A DNA stretch of 64,000 nt from Actinomyces oricola (GTDB taxonomy: Bacteria; Actinomycetota; Actinomycetes; Actinomycetales; Actinomycetaceae). Every line of letters begins with the position of its first letter. The stretch's first letter is position 1. Made by a program: the position numbers and the translations under genes. The stretch is from contig NZ_RYFV01000001.1 of assembly GCF_004104015.1 (NCBI RefSeq), positions 124,001 to 188,000 of the forward strand, read 5' to 3'. Of the stretch, positions 43,117 through 54,223 are shown one piece after another. The notes beneath the pieces were generated by a model that was not told where the DNA came from, made no database searches, and saw nothing but the letters and a program-made list of their open reading frames with translations.

Positions 43117-43914
43117 ATGAGCCTGACCGACTCCGACGTTGCTGTCCTCGCCGCCGAGGCCGCCGCCTCGGTCCACCGTTCGCGGACCGGCGGGGGCCTT
43201 GAGCGGCAGTGGAAGTCCGGCGCCGACTTCGCCACGGACGTGGACGTCGCGGCCGAGGAGGCGGTTCTCGCCCTCCTGCGCGAGCAGCGCCCCGATGACG
43301 CGGTGGTTGCCGAGGAGTCCGGGCACAGCGGCCCCCGGGACGCTCAGCGGGTGTGGCTCGTCGACCCGCTGTGCGGCACCCTCAACTACGCCGCCGGTGA
43401 GGGGCCCTACGGCGCCTCGGTCGCCCTGACGCGCGGTGACGACGTCCTGGCCGCCGCGGTCGCGGAGCCGCATCGGCTGACCTGGACGGACGGGACCGAG
43501 GCCCGGACGCGTGTCGCCGGTCACGAGGGGCCCGCCGTCCCGAGCGCGTCCTCGCGGCTGGTGGAGATCCTCATGGAGACCGTCGACCCGGACGAACAGG
43601 GCTTCTCCTCGGCACGGTTCTGGCGGTCCTCGGCCTTCGCGACCCTGAGCCCCCGGTTCGTCGGCACCGGGATCACCCTGGCCTGGGTGGCGTGCGGGCT
43701 CCGTGCGGGCTTCGTCCTGCCAGGGCGGCGCGGGCCCAGCGTCCACTTCTCCAGCGGGATCGGGATCTGCCGCGCCGCAGGCTGCGTCCTGACCGGGCTC
43801 CGCGGCGAGCCGCTCCACCTGGCCCACGACGGCCTGGTCTGCGCCGCGGACGCCCGGACGCACGCCGAGCTGCTCGCCGGGGTCGCTGAGCAGCTCGGTG
43901 GACGACGGACGTAG
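43117..43914 (+). CDS. Inositol-monophosphatase-like protein with altered metal ligands
   Basis: Predicted 265 residues of the IMPase/FIG superfamily fold. The acidic pair EE (66-67) and Asp83 of the DPxDGTxN motif are present. But that motif reads DPLCGTLN, with Cys86 in place of the second metal-binding Asp. The later W-D-x-A-A-G motif reads ICRAAG, with Cys218 in place of its Asp. Family members need both Asp residues for Mg2+ catalysis, so normal phosphatase activity is doubtful; whether the two Cys bind another metal is open. The start follows TACGCT by six bases. Confidence 0.8.
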   Translation: MSLTDSDVAVLAAEAAASVHRSRTGGGLERQWKSGADFATDVDVAAEEAVLALLREQRPDDAVVAEESGHSGPRDAQRVWLVDPLCGTLNYAAGEGPYGASVALTRGDDVLAAAVAEPHRLTWTDGTEARTRVAGHEGPAVPSASSRLVEILMETVDPDEQGFSSARFWRSSAFATLSPRFVGTGITLAWVACGLRAGFVLPGRRGPSVHFSSGIGICRAAGCVLTGLRGEPLHLAHDGLVCAADARTHAELLAGVAEQLGGRRT

Positions 43915-44004
43915 GAGACGCAGGAGGACGGGGCGGGGATCGGTGAGGGCGCCCCGAGCCGGTCCCAGGATCCGCAGGAACGGGCAAACAGGCAAAGGAC
44001 GAAC

Positions 44005-44036
44005 AAAAAAGAGGCTGGGACCACGTGGTCCCAGCC
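44005..44036 (-). terminator. Bidirectional terminator, best for tRNA-Val(CAC)
   Basis: GGCTGGGACCAC (44013-44024) and GTGGTCCCAGCC (44025-44036) form a perfect stem. On the minus strand a run of six T follows (44005-44010), a classical terminator 33 bases beyond tRNA-Val(CAC). On the plus strand it may end the IMPase-like transcript. Confidence 0.85.
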
Positions 44037-44069
44037 CTTATTCCCCAGCATGCCCTGAAGGTAGGGGAG

Positions 44070-44142
44070 TGGGCGATACTGGAATCGAACCAGTGACCTC
44101 CTCGGTGTGAACGAGGCGCTCTAACCCCTGAGCCAATCGCCC
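44070..44142 (-). tRNA. tRNA-Val (CAC)
   Basis: Minus-strand cloverleaf: acceptor GGGCGAT/ATCGCCC, anticodon stem CCTCG/CGAGG with loop TTCACAC (anticodon CAC), T arm CTGG/CCAG, 73 bases, CCA not encoded. A promoter (TTGCCC, 18-base spacer, TAACGT) lies upstream. Confidence 0.95.
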
Positions 44143-44154
44143 TACGCGGGCAGT

Positions 44155-44184
44155 ACGTTAGCCAGCCGGCGCAGTCGAGGGCAA
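44155..44184 (-). promoter_or_regulatory. Promoter of tRNA-Val(CAC)
   Basis: On the minus strand, TTGCCC (44184-44179) and TAACGT (44160-44155) are 18 bases apart and end 12 bases before the tRNA. Confidence 0.55.
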
Positions 44185-44220
44185 ATCAGCCCCCGGTGAG
44201 GTGGATCACCGCCACGTTGT

Positions 44221-44251
44221 TTGCATTTGCTCGGCGGGTGGGTGTTATGGT
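44221..44251 (+). promoter_or_regulatory. Candidate promoter of the tRNA-Gly-Cys-Val cluster
   Basis: TTGCAT (44221-44226) and TATGGT (44246-44251) are 19 bases apart and lie about 40 bases before tRNA-Gly. Confidence 0.45.
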
Positions 44252-44290
44252 TCTCCAGCACCAGGTGGTTCGCAGTAGTTGCTTGGGTGT

Positions 44291-44363
44291 GCGGATGTGG
44301 CTCAGTTGGTAGAGCATCACCTTGCCAAGGTGAGGGTCGCGGGTTCGAGTCCCGTCATCCGCT
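44291..44363 (+). tRNA. tRNA-Gly (GCC)
   Basis: Cloverleaf with acceptor GCGGATG/CATCCGC, anticodon loop TTGCCAA (anticodon GCC), T arm GCGGG/CCCGT region and discriminator T. It is the first of three co-oriented tRNAs. Confidence 0.95.
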
Positions 44364-44402
44364 CCGAGGAGCCGGGAGCAGCCCAGTCCCCTGCATCTCA
44401 TT

Positions 44403-44473
44403 GGTGGGTTGGCCGAGAGGCTAGGCACCGGCCTGCAAAGCCGTTTACACCGGTTCGAATCCGGTACCCACCT
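44403..44473 (+). tRNA. tRNA-Cys (GCA)
   Basis: Acceptor GGTGGGT/ACCCACC, anticodon loop CTGCAAA (anticodon GCA), discriminator T as expected for tRNA-Cys, 71 bases. Confidence 0.95.
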
Positions 44474-44474
44474 C

Positions 44475-44546
44475 GGGCGATTGGCGCAGCGGTAGCGCGC
44501 TTCCCTGACACGGAAGAGGTCACTGGTTCGATCCCAGTATCGCCCA
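44475..44546 (+). tRNA. tRNA-Val (GAC)
   Basis: Acceptor GGGCGAT/ATCGCCC, anticodon stem CTTCC/GGAAG with loop CTGACAC (anticodon GAC). CCA is encoded at 44547-44549. Its 3' half is almost identical to that of the oppositely oriented tRNA-Val(CAC). Confidence 0.95.
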
Positions 44547-44679
44547 CCACCTGGGTCCGTGGCCGCCATTGCGGGGCCACGGACCTTGTCGTCGCCCAGT
44601 AGAACACGCTCATGCCCGCCGTGCCCCTGGGCGCAGTGCAAGTCCGCGCCGGGTGGCGGCCACGGCAGCCTCCGCCGCG

Positions 44680-44685
44680 TAGCCT
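44680..44685 (+). promoter_or_regulatory. -10 element (TAGCCT) of leaderless HTH regulator gene
   Basis: TAGCCT ends six bases before the ATG at 44692. Confidence 0.6.
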
Positions 44686-44691
44686 TCACTC

Positions 44692-45357
44692 ATGCCCCGC
44701 ACCGTCCCCAACCCGGCCACCATGCGCGCCGTCGCCCACCCGTTGCGCATGAGAATCCTCATTGAGTTGTGGGACGCTGACGCACCACTGAGGGCCAAGG
44801 ACCTCGCCGAGGCCCTGGGGGAACCGGCGAACTCGGTGAGCTACCACGTGCGGCGCCTGCGCGACGCCGGGTACGTCCAAGACGCGGAGCCGCCAGAGGG
44901 CTCTACCGCACGTGACCGCTGGTACGAGGCCCCGGTGCGCGGTATCCAGGGCGCTGAGGGCAGTGAGGACAGCCCCGAGACTGCGGCCGCCTTCGGTGCC
45001 GTCATGCGCACCGTCCACACCCAGATCGCCGAGCAGGTGATCACCGCCCAGGAGAAGCAGATTGGGCCGCTGCTCCATGTCGACGGCTTCGTGTGGCTGC
45101 CCCAGGACGTGGCCGCGGCCTTCACCCGCCGCTTGTCGGAGATCTCCCGGGAGCTGCGCCGCGCGGCCGCCGAGGCCCGCGAGACCGCCGCGCCAAGCAC
45201 TCCCTTCACCCGCTACACCTATGCGGTCAATCTCGTGGCGCAGACCAGGGACGGCGAGCCGCTGACTCTTCCCGCCGCAAAAGTCCCTCAGCGGGACGCC
45301 ATTGAGGACGCCGAGGACATTGAAGATCGTGACGACATTGAAGGCGAGGAGGGGTAG
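44692..45357 (+). CDS. ArsR-type winged helix-turn-helix regulator
   Basis: Predicted 221 residues. The winged HTH occupies about residues 8-80: PATMRAVAHPLRMRILIEL, then AKDLAEALGEPANSVSYHVRRLRDAGYV, the recognition-helix pattern of ArsR-like repressors. No metal-binding cysteines are present in the HTH, so a metal sensor is unlikely. The remaining 140 residues are helical and end in an acidic Asp/Glu tail. The target and signal are unknown. The start follows TAGCCT by six bases. The nearest neighbours are tRNAs upstream and convergent HAD genes downstream. Confidence 0.83.
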   Translation: MPRTVPNPATMRAVAHPLRMRILIELWDADAPLRAKDLAEALGEPANSVSYHVRRLRDAGYVQDAEPPEGSTARDRWYEAPVRGIQGAEGSEDSPETAAAFGAVMRTVHTQIAEQVITAQEKQIGPLLHVDGFVWLPQDVAAAFTRRLSEISRELRRAAAEARETAAPSTPFTRYTYAVNLVAQTRDGEPLTLPAAKVPQRDAIEDAEDIEDRDDIEGEEG

Positions 45358-45461
45358 GGCCCGGGCCGTCCACCGCGCGCCGGTACCGACACGAGCCGAC
45401 CCGGTCGATCGGGTTCCGATCGGGTCCGCGCCCGGCCGGATCGGGCCCGCGCCCGGCCGGG
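45358..45461. other. Convergent intergenic spacer with short repeats
   Basis: It contains the 13-mer CGCGCCCGGCCGG twice and several GATCGGG motifs. No clear terminator stands out. Confidence 0.4.
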
Positions 45462-46328
45462 TCAGGACACGGGCGCCGGTGGCCCGCTCATTAGCCCCAG
45501 GCGCTCGAAGGCCTTGAGCAGCCCGTCGTCCTCGACGTCGTCGGTGACCAGATCCGCGGCGGCCTTGACCTGCTCCGAGCCATTGCCCATGGCCACGCCC
45601 ACCCCGCAGTGCTGGAGCATCCCAATGTCCACGGTGGCGTCTCCGAACGCGATTGAGTCCTGGAGATCAATCCCCCGGTGTTCCAGGAGCAGGTCAATGG
45701 CCTGGACCTTGTTGGCCTCATCGCGGGCCACATCCCCGAACAGGGCGTCATGCCCGCGCCCGCCCCACGAGCCCACGAGCAGGTCGGAGAACTGCTCGCG
45801 GGCCGCCTCGAGGTCGGCGTAGGAGGACAAGACGAAGCTGATCTTGTTCACGTCGTCGCGCACGAGCTCCTTGGTCAGAATCATCTCGGGAAAAATGTCG
45901 CTCACGTCAAGGGTGTCGGTGTCGGTGGTGCCCTTGCCCGCGGCGTAGGCGCGCAGGGCGGCGAGCGCCTGGTGGGCGAAGGCCGGCGGGGCGTAGAGGC
46001 CGGAGTTGGCCTCCAAGTAGAAGACCAGGCCGCGCCGGGTCAGCCAGGAGACGATCTGGGCGCACTGCGCGCCGCTGAGGTGCTGGTGGAGGAGGACTGT
46101 GCCGTCGTCCTCCACATAGGCGCCATTGCCGCCAATCATGCCGTCCAGGCCAATGGCCCAGATATGGGCGGGCATCTCCGCCTTGGAGCGACCGGTGCAG
46201 GCGTAGACGCGGTGGCCGGCTGCGCGTGCCCGGCCCACCGCCTGTGCCGCCGAACGCGGCAACCGGTTCTCATAGTCGACGAGGGTCCCATCCACGTCCA
46301 GAAAGATCATCCGGGGCCCGTGCCTCAT
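45462..46328 (-). CDS. Cof-type HAD hydrolase
   Basis: Predicted 288 residues. HAD motif I is FLDVDGTLVD near residue 10, motif II the Thr of ACTGRS, motif III a Lys of the cap-core junction (RDEANKVQAIDLLLEH) and motif IV FGDATVDIGML, so the phosphatase core is intact. The C2 cap between motifs II and III is typical of Cof proteins, which dephosphorylate sugar phosphates or nucleotides; the substrate is unknown. The start overlaps the stop of the next HAD gene (ATGA), so the two are translated together. Confidence 0.87.
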   Translation of the reverse strand: MRHGPRMIFLDVDGTLVDYENRLPRSAAQAVGRARAAGHRVYACTGRSKAEMPAHIWAIGLDGMIGGNGAYVEDDGTVLLHQHLSGAQCAQIVSWLTRRGLVFYLEANSGLYAPPAFAHQALAALRAYAAGKGTTDTDTLDVSDIFPEMILTKELVRDDVNKISFVLSSYADLEAAREQFSDLLVGSWGGRGHDALFGDVARDEANKVQAIDLLLEHRGIDLQDSIAFGDATVDIGMLQHCGVGVAMGNGSEQVKAAADLVTDDVEDDGLLKAFERLGLMSGPPAPVS

Positions 46329-47200
46329 TGCAGAAACCACCTTTCCAGGGTCTGGAGGACCCCGTCGTCGTTGTTGCTGGGCGCCCGGAAGCGGGCGTCT
46401 TGGGCCAGCGCCGGGTGGGCGTTGCCCATGGCCACACCGTATCCGCACATGGCCAGCATCTCCCGGTCGTTGAGGGAGTCGCCGAAGGCGGCGGCCTGGG
46501 AGGCGGGCACGGCCCAGCGCTCCAAGAGGCGGGTCAGGCCGGAGGCCTTGTGGCAGCCGGGCACAATGAGGTCGACACTCACGTTCCCACTGGTCACCGG
46601 TTTGACAATGCCGCCCAGACGCTCGCTCAGGCGGGCGGAGAAGGCGTCGGCGCGCCCGCGGGGCACCAGCAGGGAGAACTTGAACAGCTCCCCGGCCACC
46701 TCCCGCAGGTCCGGCACGCGCACCATGCGCGGGTAGTAGAAGGACAGTTCCTCAAAGGTCTGCCGGCTCAAGGACTCCTCGGCGAACCCACCGCCGGGGC
46801 CCGAGGCGATGAACTCCACCTCCGGCTCGTCCTCAAGCACGTCCAGGACGGCGAGGGAGTTTGCGCGGGACAGCCAGGCGGTGAAAAGCGTCTCGTCGCC
46901 GGCGCGCACCATGGCACCGTTCTCCGATACGAAGGCCATCCGCTCGCCCTCGGGACCGAAGAAGGAGCGCAACTGCTCGTACTGGTTGCCGCTGGCCACC
47001 ACCAGGCGGCAGCCGGCGGCCTCCATAGCGGCGTGGACGCGTTCGAAGCGTGGCCGGTCGTAGGTGGACCCGGTGCGCAGGAAGGTGCCGTCCATATCGA
47101 CGGCAACAACGCGCACCGGTGGCCTGGGCGCGTTGGGGACCTGGGGGAGGGCTGCAATGGGCGCGGACGGTGGACTCATGCCCAGGGACGGCGGACTCAT
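46325..47200 (-). CDS. Cof-type HAD hydrolase, upstream partner
   Basis: Predicted 291 residues. HAD motif I VDMDGTFL, motif II VVASGNQYEQL, a C2 cap, the Lys of GCHKASGLTRLLE and motif IV FGDSLNDREML are present. It resembles its downstream neighbour but is clearly diverged. The start at 47198-47200 follows TACCAT (47207-47212, minus strand) by six bases. A second ATG seven codons later lies in a tandem copy of the same 21 bases, so both starts are plausible. It is divergent from uvrC. The substrate is unknown. Confidence 0.85.
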   Translation of the reverse strand: MSPPSLGMSPPSAPIAALPQVPNAPRPPVRVVAVDMDGTFLRTGSTYDRPRFERVHAAMEAAGCRLVVASGNQYEQLRSFFGPEGERMAFVSENGAMVRAGDETLFTAWLSRANSLAVLDVLEDEPEVEFIASGPGGGFAEESLSRQTFEELSFYYPRMVRVPDLREVAGELFKFSLLVPRGRADAFSARLSERLGGIVKPVTSGNVSVDLIVPGCHKASGLTRLLERWAVPASQAAAFGDSLNDREMLAMCGYGVAMGNAHPALAQDARFRAPSNNDDGVLQTLERWFLQ

Positions 47201-47206
47201 GCCCAG

Positions 47207-47212
47207 ATGGTA
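47207..47212 (-). promoter_or_regulatory. -10 element (TACCAT) of leaderless HAD operon
   Basis: Read on the minus strand, TACCAT ends six bases before the start at 47200. Confidence 0.55.
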
Positions 47213-47279
47213 CGGCCCACTGCGGGGCGCGCCGCCACGACGGGTCGCCTGGGCGTGCCCTGACGGGGGGTGAACCCCG

Positions 47280-47285
47280 TACGCT
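47280..47285 (+). promoter_or_regulatory. -10 element (TACGCT) of leaderless uvrC
   Basis: TACGCT ends six bases before the uvrC ATG. Confidence 0.6.
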
Positions 47286-47291
47286 GCCGCC

Positions 47292-49529
47292 ATGGCCGAC
47301 CCCTCCACGTACCGCCCTGCGCCGGGGGAGATCCCCACCTCGCCCGGGGTCTACCGCTTCCTGGACAGTGAAGGACGCGTCATCTATGTCGGCAAGGCCA
47401 AGAACCTGCGCTCGCGCCTGTCCAGCTACTTCCACGACATCACCGCCCTGCACCCGCGCACGCAGACCATGGTGACCACCGCGGCCGCCGTGGAGTGGAC
47501 GGTGGTGTCCACCGAGGTGGAGTCCCTGGCCCTGGAGTACTCCTGGATTAAGGAGTTCAACCCCCGTTTCAACGTCATGTACAAGGACGACAAGTCCTAC
47601 CCGTACCTGGCGGTCACCATGTCCGAGTCCTACCCGCGCGTGCAGGTGGTGCGCGGCGCTCGCAGGAGCGGCACCCGGTACTTCGGCCCCTTTGTGGCGG
47701 CCGGGTCGATCCGGGACACCGTCGACCAGCTTCTGCGCGTCTTCCCCGTGCGCTCCTGCTCGGCGGGGGTCTTCAAGCGCGCCCACGCCTCGGGCCGCCC
47801 CTGCCTGCTGGGCTACATTGACAAGTGCTCGGCCCCCTGCGTGGGCCGCATTAGCCCCGAGGACCACCGCGCCCTGGCTGAGGACTTCTGCTCCTTCATG
47901 GCCGGACGCACCGGCCCCTACCTGCGTGAGATTGAGAGCCAAATGCGGGCGGCCGCCGCGGCCCTGGACTTTGAGAAGGCCGCCCGCCTGCGCGATGACG
48001 CCGCGGCCCTGACCAAGGTGCTTGAGCGCAACGCCGTGGTCCTGCCCGACGCCACTGACGCCGACGTCTTCGCCCTGGTCCGCGATGAGTTGGAGGCCGC
48101 CGTCCAGGTCTTCCATGTGCGCGGGGGGCGGGTGCGCGGGCAGCGCGGCTGGGTCATTGACCTGGTTGAGCAGGCCAATGACGCTGAGCTCATTGAACGC
48201 CTTCTGCAGCAGGTTTACGCCGAGCTCCTCAACCCCGCCGACCCGGAGGCGGCAACCGATGCCACGGTGCGCGACGGCCGGGATGCTACTGGTGGCCGGG
48301 CCGCCCCGGCCATTTCGGGGCCTACCACCAGCCTGGGTGTGGGCCCTCGTGCCCCGGCCGCCCCCCAGCCGCGCGCCGGGACGGCCCACGCACCCGCCCC
48401 GCGCGCCGGCGAAGCGGCCGCCACCAGCGTCGACGACGTCGCGCACACCGCTACCACCGCCGTCCCCCGGGAGGTCCTGGTCCCGGTCCTGCCCGACGAT
48501 GCCACTGCGGTGCGCCAATGGCTGTGCTCCCTGCGCGGCGCGAAAGTCGACCTGCGCGTGCCATTGCGCGGGGACAAGGCGGCGCTCATGGACACGGTGC
48601 GCAAGAACGCGCAGGAGGCGCTGCGCCTGCACAAGACCCGCCGCGCCGGCGACCTCACCCAGCGCTCCCAAGCCCTGGAAGAGCTCGCCGCGGCCCTGGA
48701 CCTGCCCGAGGCGCCCCTGCGGGTGGAGTGCTATGACATCTCCCATACCCAGGGCACCTACCAGGTCGGCTCCATGGTGGTCTTCGAGGATGGCGCGCCC
48801 CGCAAATCCGACTACCGTCGTTTTACCCTGCGCGGGCCCGAGGGCGGCGGGGCCGGCGATGACACCGCCGCCATGGCGGAAGTCCTCACTCGCCGCTTTA
48901 AGCGGCTGCTGGCCGAGCAGGGCGAACTCACCGGCGACAACCCCGCCGGCGATGGCGCGGCGGGGGAGGGGCTGCCGGACCTCGTCCCTGACGTCTTCGA
49001 CGGGCGGGCCACCGCCGTGGACACCGACGGCGTCCCCATCGCCTCGGGGCCCATCGACCCGAGTACCGGACGGGCTCGGCGCTTTTCCTACGCGCCCAGC
49101 CTTGTGGTCGTCGACGGCGGGCTGCCCCAGGTTAATGCCGCCAGGGCCGTCCTTGACGAGTTGGGGGTGGACGTGCCCCTGGTGGGTTTGGCCAAGCGCC
49201 TGGAGGAAGTGTGGGTACCCGGAGAGGAGTTCCCCGTGGTCCTACCGCGCACCTCACCGGCCCTCTACCTGCTCCAGCACCTGCGCGATGAGTCGCACCG
49301 CTTCGCCATCACCCACCACCGCAAGAAGCGCTCGACGGGCATGACCCGCTCCGTACTCGACGATATTCCCGGCCTGGGGCCGGCCCGGCAGGCCGCTTTG
49401 CTCAAGGAGTTCGGAAGCGTTAAGCGGCTGCGCCGGGCCAGCGCCGAGCAAATCGCCTCCGTCAAGGGCATTGGCCCGGCCCTGGCGGCCGCCGTCCTCA
49501 ACCACCTGGGTGGTGGACAGGGCTCCTGA
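47292..49529 (+). CDS. uvrC: Excinuclease ABC subunit C
   Basis: Predicted 745 residues, somewhat longer than usual. It makes both incisions at UvrB-marked damage. N-terminal GIY-YIG nuclease ([20 protein letters not shown], about 17-36), UVR domain near residues 215-250, the RNase H-like C-terminal nuclease ([34 protein letters not shown]) and tandem HhH at the end. An Ala/Pro-rich insert of about 75 residues (48240-48470) separates the halves and explains the extra length. The start follows TACGCT by six bases. In many actinobacteria rapZ follows directly; here the bgl genes and purT intervene. Confidence 0.95.
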   Translation: MADPSTYRPAPGEIPTSPGVYRFLDSEGRVIYVGKAKNLRSRLSSYFHDITALHPRTQTMVTTAAAVEWTVVSTEVESLALEYSWIKEFNPRFNVMYKDDKSYPYLAVTMSESYPRVQVVRGARRSGTRYFGPFVAAGSIRDTVDQLLRVFPVRSCSAGVFKRAHASGRPCLLGYIDKCSAPCVGRISPEDHRALAEDFCSFMAGRTGPYLREIESQMRAAAAALDFEKAARLRDDAAALTKVLERNAVVLPDATDADVFALVRDELEAAVQVFHVRGGRVRGQRGWVIDLVEQANDAELIERLLQQVYAELLNPADPEAATDATVRDGRDATGGRAAPAISGPTTSLGVGPRAPAAPQPRAGTAHAPAPRAGEAAATSVDDVAHTATTAVPREVLVPVLPDDATAVRQWLCSLRGAKVDLRVPLRGDKAALMDTVRKNAQEALRLHKTRRAGDLTQRSQALEELAAALDLPEAPLRVECYDISHTQGTYQVGSMVVFEDGAPRKSDYRRFTLRGPEGGGAGDDTAAMAEVLTRRFKRLLAEQGELTGDNPAGDGAAGEGLPDLVPDVFDGRATAVDTDGVPIASGPIDPSTGRARRFSYAPSLVVVDGGLPQVNAARAVLDELGVDVPLVGLAKRLEEVWVPGEEFPVVLPRTSPALYLLQHLRDESHRFAITHHRKKRSTGMTRSVLDDIPGLGPARQAALLKEFGSVKRLRRASAEQIASVKGIGPALAAAVLNHLGGGQGS

Positions 49530-49615
49530 GGCGCCTGGCACCGGATGGCCGCCGGCACCCCCGCGGACCCTCCCGGAGAGTCACCAGACAGTGCTCACAA
49601 GGCGCCTGACAATGG

Positions 49616-49621
49616 CACACT
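49616..49621 (+). promoter_or_regulatory. Weak -10-like element (CACACT) of antiterminator gene
   Basis: CACACT ends six bases before the ATG at 49628, a variant of the window's leaderless pattern. Confidence 0.4.
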
Positions 49622-49627
49622 CACCGT

Positions 49628-50479
49628 ATGGAGATCCTGCGGGTGTTCAACAACAACGTCGTGCTGGCGCGTGACGAGCTTGGGCGCGAGGCCATCTTGA
49701 CCGGTCGCGGCCTGGGCTTCCAACGCCGGCGCGGGGACACCGTCGATCCCGGGCTCATTGCCCGCCGCTATGTGCCCGCCCAGAACGCCGAGTCCGTGGC
49801 CGAGGTCATTGCCGGCATCCCCCTGGAGCGGATCTCGCTGATCGAGCGCACCTTCATCCAAGCCGCGCACGAGCTGAAGACGGCGGTGCCCTCCTCAACC
49901 GTGCTGGCGGTCGTCGACCACGTCAACCAGGCCATGGAGCGGGTTCGCACCGGACTGGTCATGGATTACCCGCTGCGCGCCGAGGTGGCCCACCTCCATC
50001 CCGAGGAGCTGCGGCTGGCCGAGAAGATGGTGGCCAATATCAATGCCTCTCAGGAGGTCCAGCTCCCTTCCGGGGAGGCCATTGCCCTGGCCCTCCACTT
50101 GTTCACGGCCGCCGTCGGGGCTCCCTCAACCCAGGAGGCATCACGCCAGTCCCGGCTCATTGCCCAGGTCATGGACCTGCTCAAGGGCGCCTTCGGCGAG
50201 GCCTTCGACGAGCACTCGATCGGCACTGCACGCTTCGCCGTCCACCTGCGCTACCTGCTGGTGCGCTCTCGCACTGGCGAGCAGATCGCCGACGGGACGG
50301 CGTCGGCCATAGCCGACGTGCTACGCGCCACGCACCCTGAGGCGCACCGGGTGGCACTGCGGATCAAGGAGCTTCTTGAGTTGCGTCTGGGCACCCGCAT
50401 TGAGGCCGATGAAACCGCTTACCTCACTCTTCACGTCGCCCGCCTTCAGACGGGAATGCCCCCACTGACAGTGATGTGA
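49628..50479 (+). CDS. BglG/LicT family transcriptional antiterminator
   Basis: Predicted 283 residues. An RNA-binding CAT domain (about 1-58, MEILRVFNNNVVLARDELG) is followed by two PTS regulation domains: PRD1 about 65-170 (VVDHVNQAMERV) and PRD2 about 171-283 (FAVHLRYLLVR, DETAYLTLHV). Without sugar the PTS enzyme would phosphorylate the PRDs and keep the protein inactive; with beta-glucoside it dimerises, binds the RNA antiterminator (50557-50584) and lets transcription pass the terminator in front of the PTS gene. The target site lies 78 bases after its own stop. Confidence 0.93.
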   Translation: MEILRVFNNNVVLARDELGREAILTGRGLGFQRRRGDTVDPGLIARRYVPAQNAESVAEVIAGIPLERISLIERTFIQAAHELKTAVPSSTVLAVVDHVNQAMERVRTGLVMDYPLRAEVAHLHPEELRLAEKMVANINASQEVQLPSGEAIALALHLFTAAVGAPSTQEASRQSRLIAQVMDLLKGAFGEAFDEHSIGTARFAVHLRYLLVRSRTGEQIADGTASAIADVLRATHPEAHRVALRIKELLELRLGTRIEADETAYLTLHVARLQTGMPPLTVM

Positions 50480-50501
50480 CTTATGACACATCACTCCGTA
50501 C

Positions 50502-50530
50502 TTGTTTCTCCGTTAGCGGCTCCCTACGCT
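50502..50530 (+). promoter_or_regulatory. Promoter of the beta-glucoside PTS operon
   Basis: TTGTTT (50502-50507) and TACGCT (50525-50530) are 17 bases apart. Transcription would start about 20 bases before the RNA antiterminator. Confidence 0.6.
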
Positions 50531-50556
50531 TCTCTTGAGCCCCTTGGGGGTTTATA

Positions 50557-50584
50557 GGATTGTGACCCGCAAGGGGCAAGACCT
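50557..50584 (+). promoter_or_regulatory. Ribonucleic antiterminator (RAT) site
   Basis: GGATTGTGACCCGCAAGGGG followed by CAAGACCT matches the BglG/LicT target pattern, GGATTGTnAC...GGCAAnACC. Its 3' end is the 5' arm of the terminator, so forming one prevents the other. Confidence 0.9.
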
Positions 50585-50632
50585 GAGATGTTTTCTGTGC
50601 AAACAGCACAAGAGGCATTTCGGGTCTTTTTT
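50578..50632 (+). terminator. Conditional intrinsic terminator of the bgl operon
   Basis: AAGACCTGAGA (50578-50588) pairs with TTTCGGGTCTT (50618-50628), with an inner stem TGTGC/GCACA, followed by a T-run ending at 50632. It overlaps the RAT site. Confidence 0.9.
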
Positions 50633-50666
50633 GTTCCTCGCGGATCCTGGATCGAGGAGGATCTTG

Positions 50667-54078
<3,412 letters not shown>

Positions 54079-54105
54079 ACCCATTCTCCGGCCCCACCAG
54101 CCGAA

Positions 54106-54162
54106 CTGACATTGTGGGGTGAGACAGACGACGTTGGTGTCTGTCTCACCCCACAATGTCAG
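54106..54162. terminator. Perfect 24-bp stem hairpin between convergent bgl operon and purT
   Basis: 54106-54129 pairs perfectly with 54139-54162 around a nine-base loop. Two further copies of ATGTCAGT follow (to about 54182), so the 5' arm ACTGACAT can pair in three registers. Confidence 0.85.
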
Positions 54163-54223
54163 TAATGTCAGTTAATGTCAGTTCGGGCCGGGTAGTGGCG
54201 GTATTGGCCGGACGGTGGCGGCG

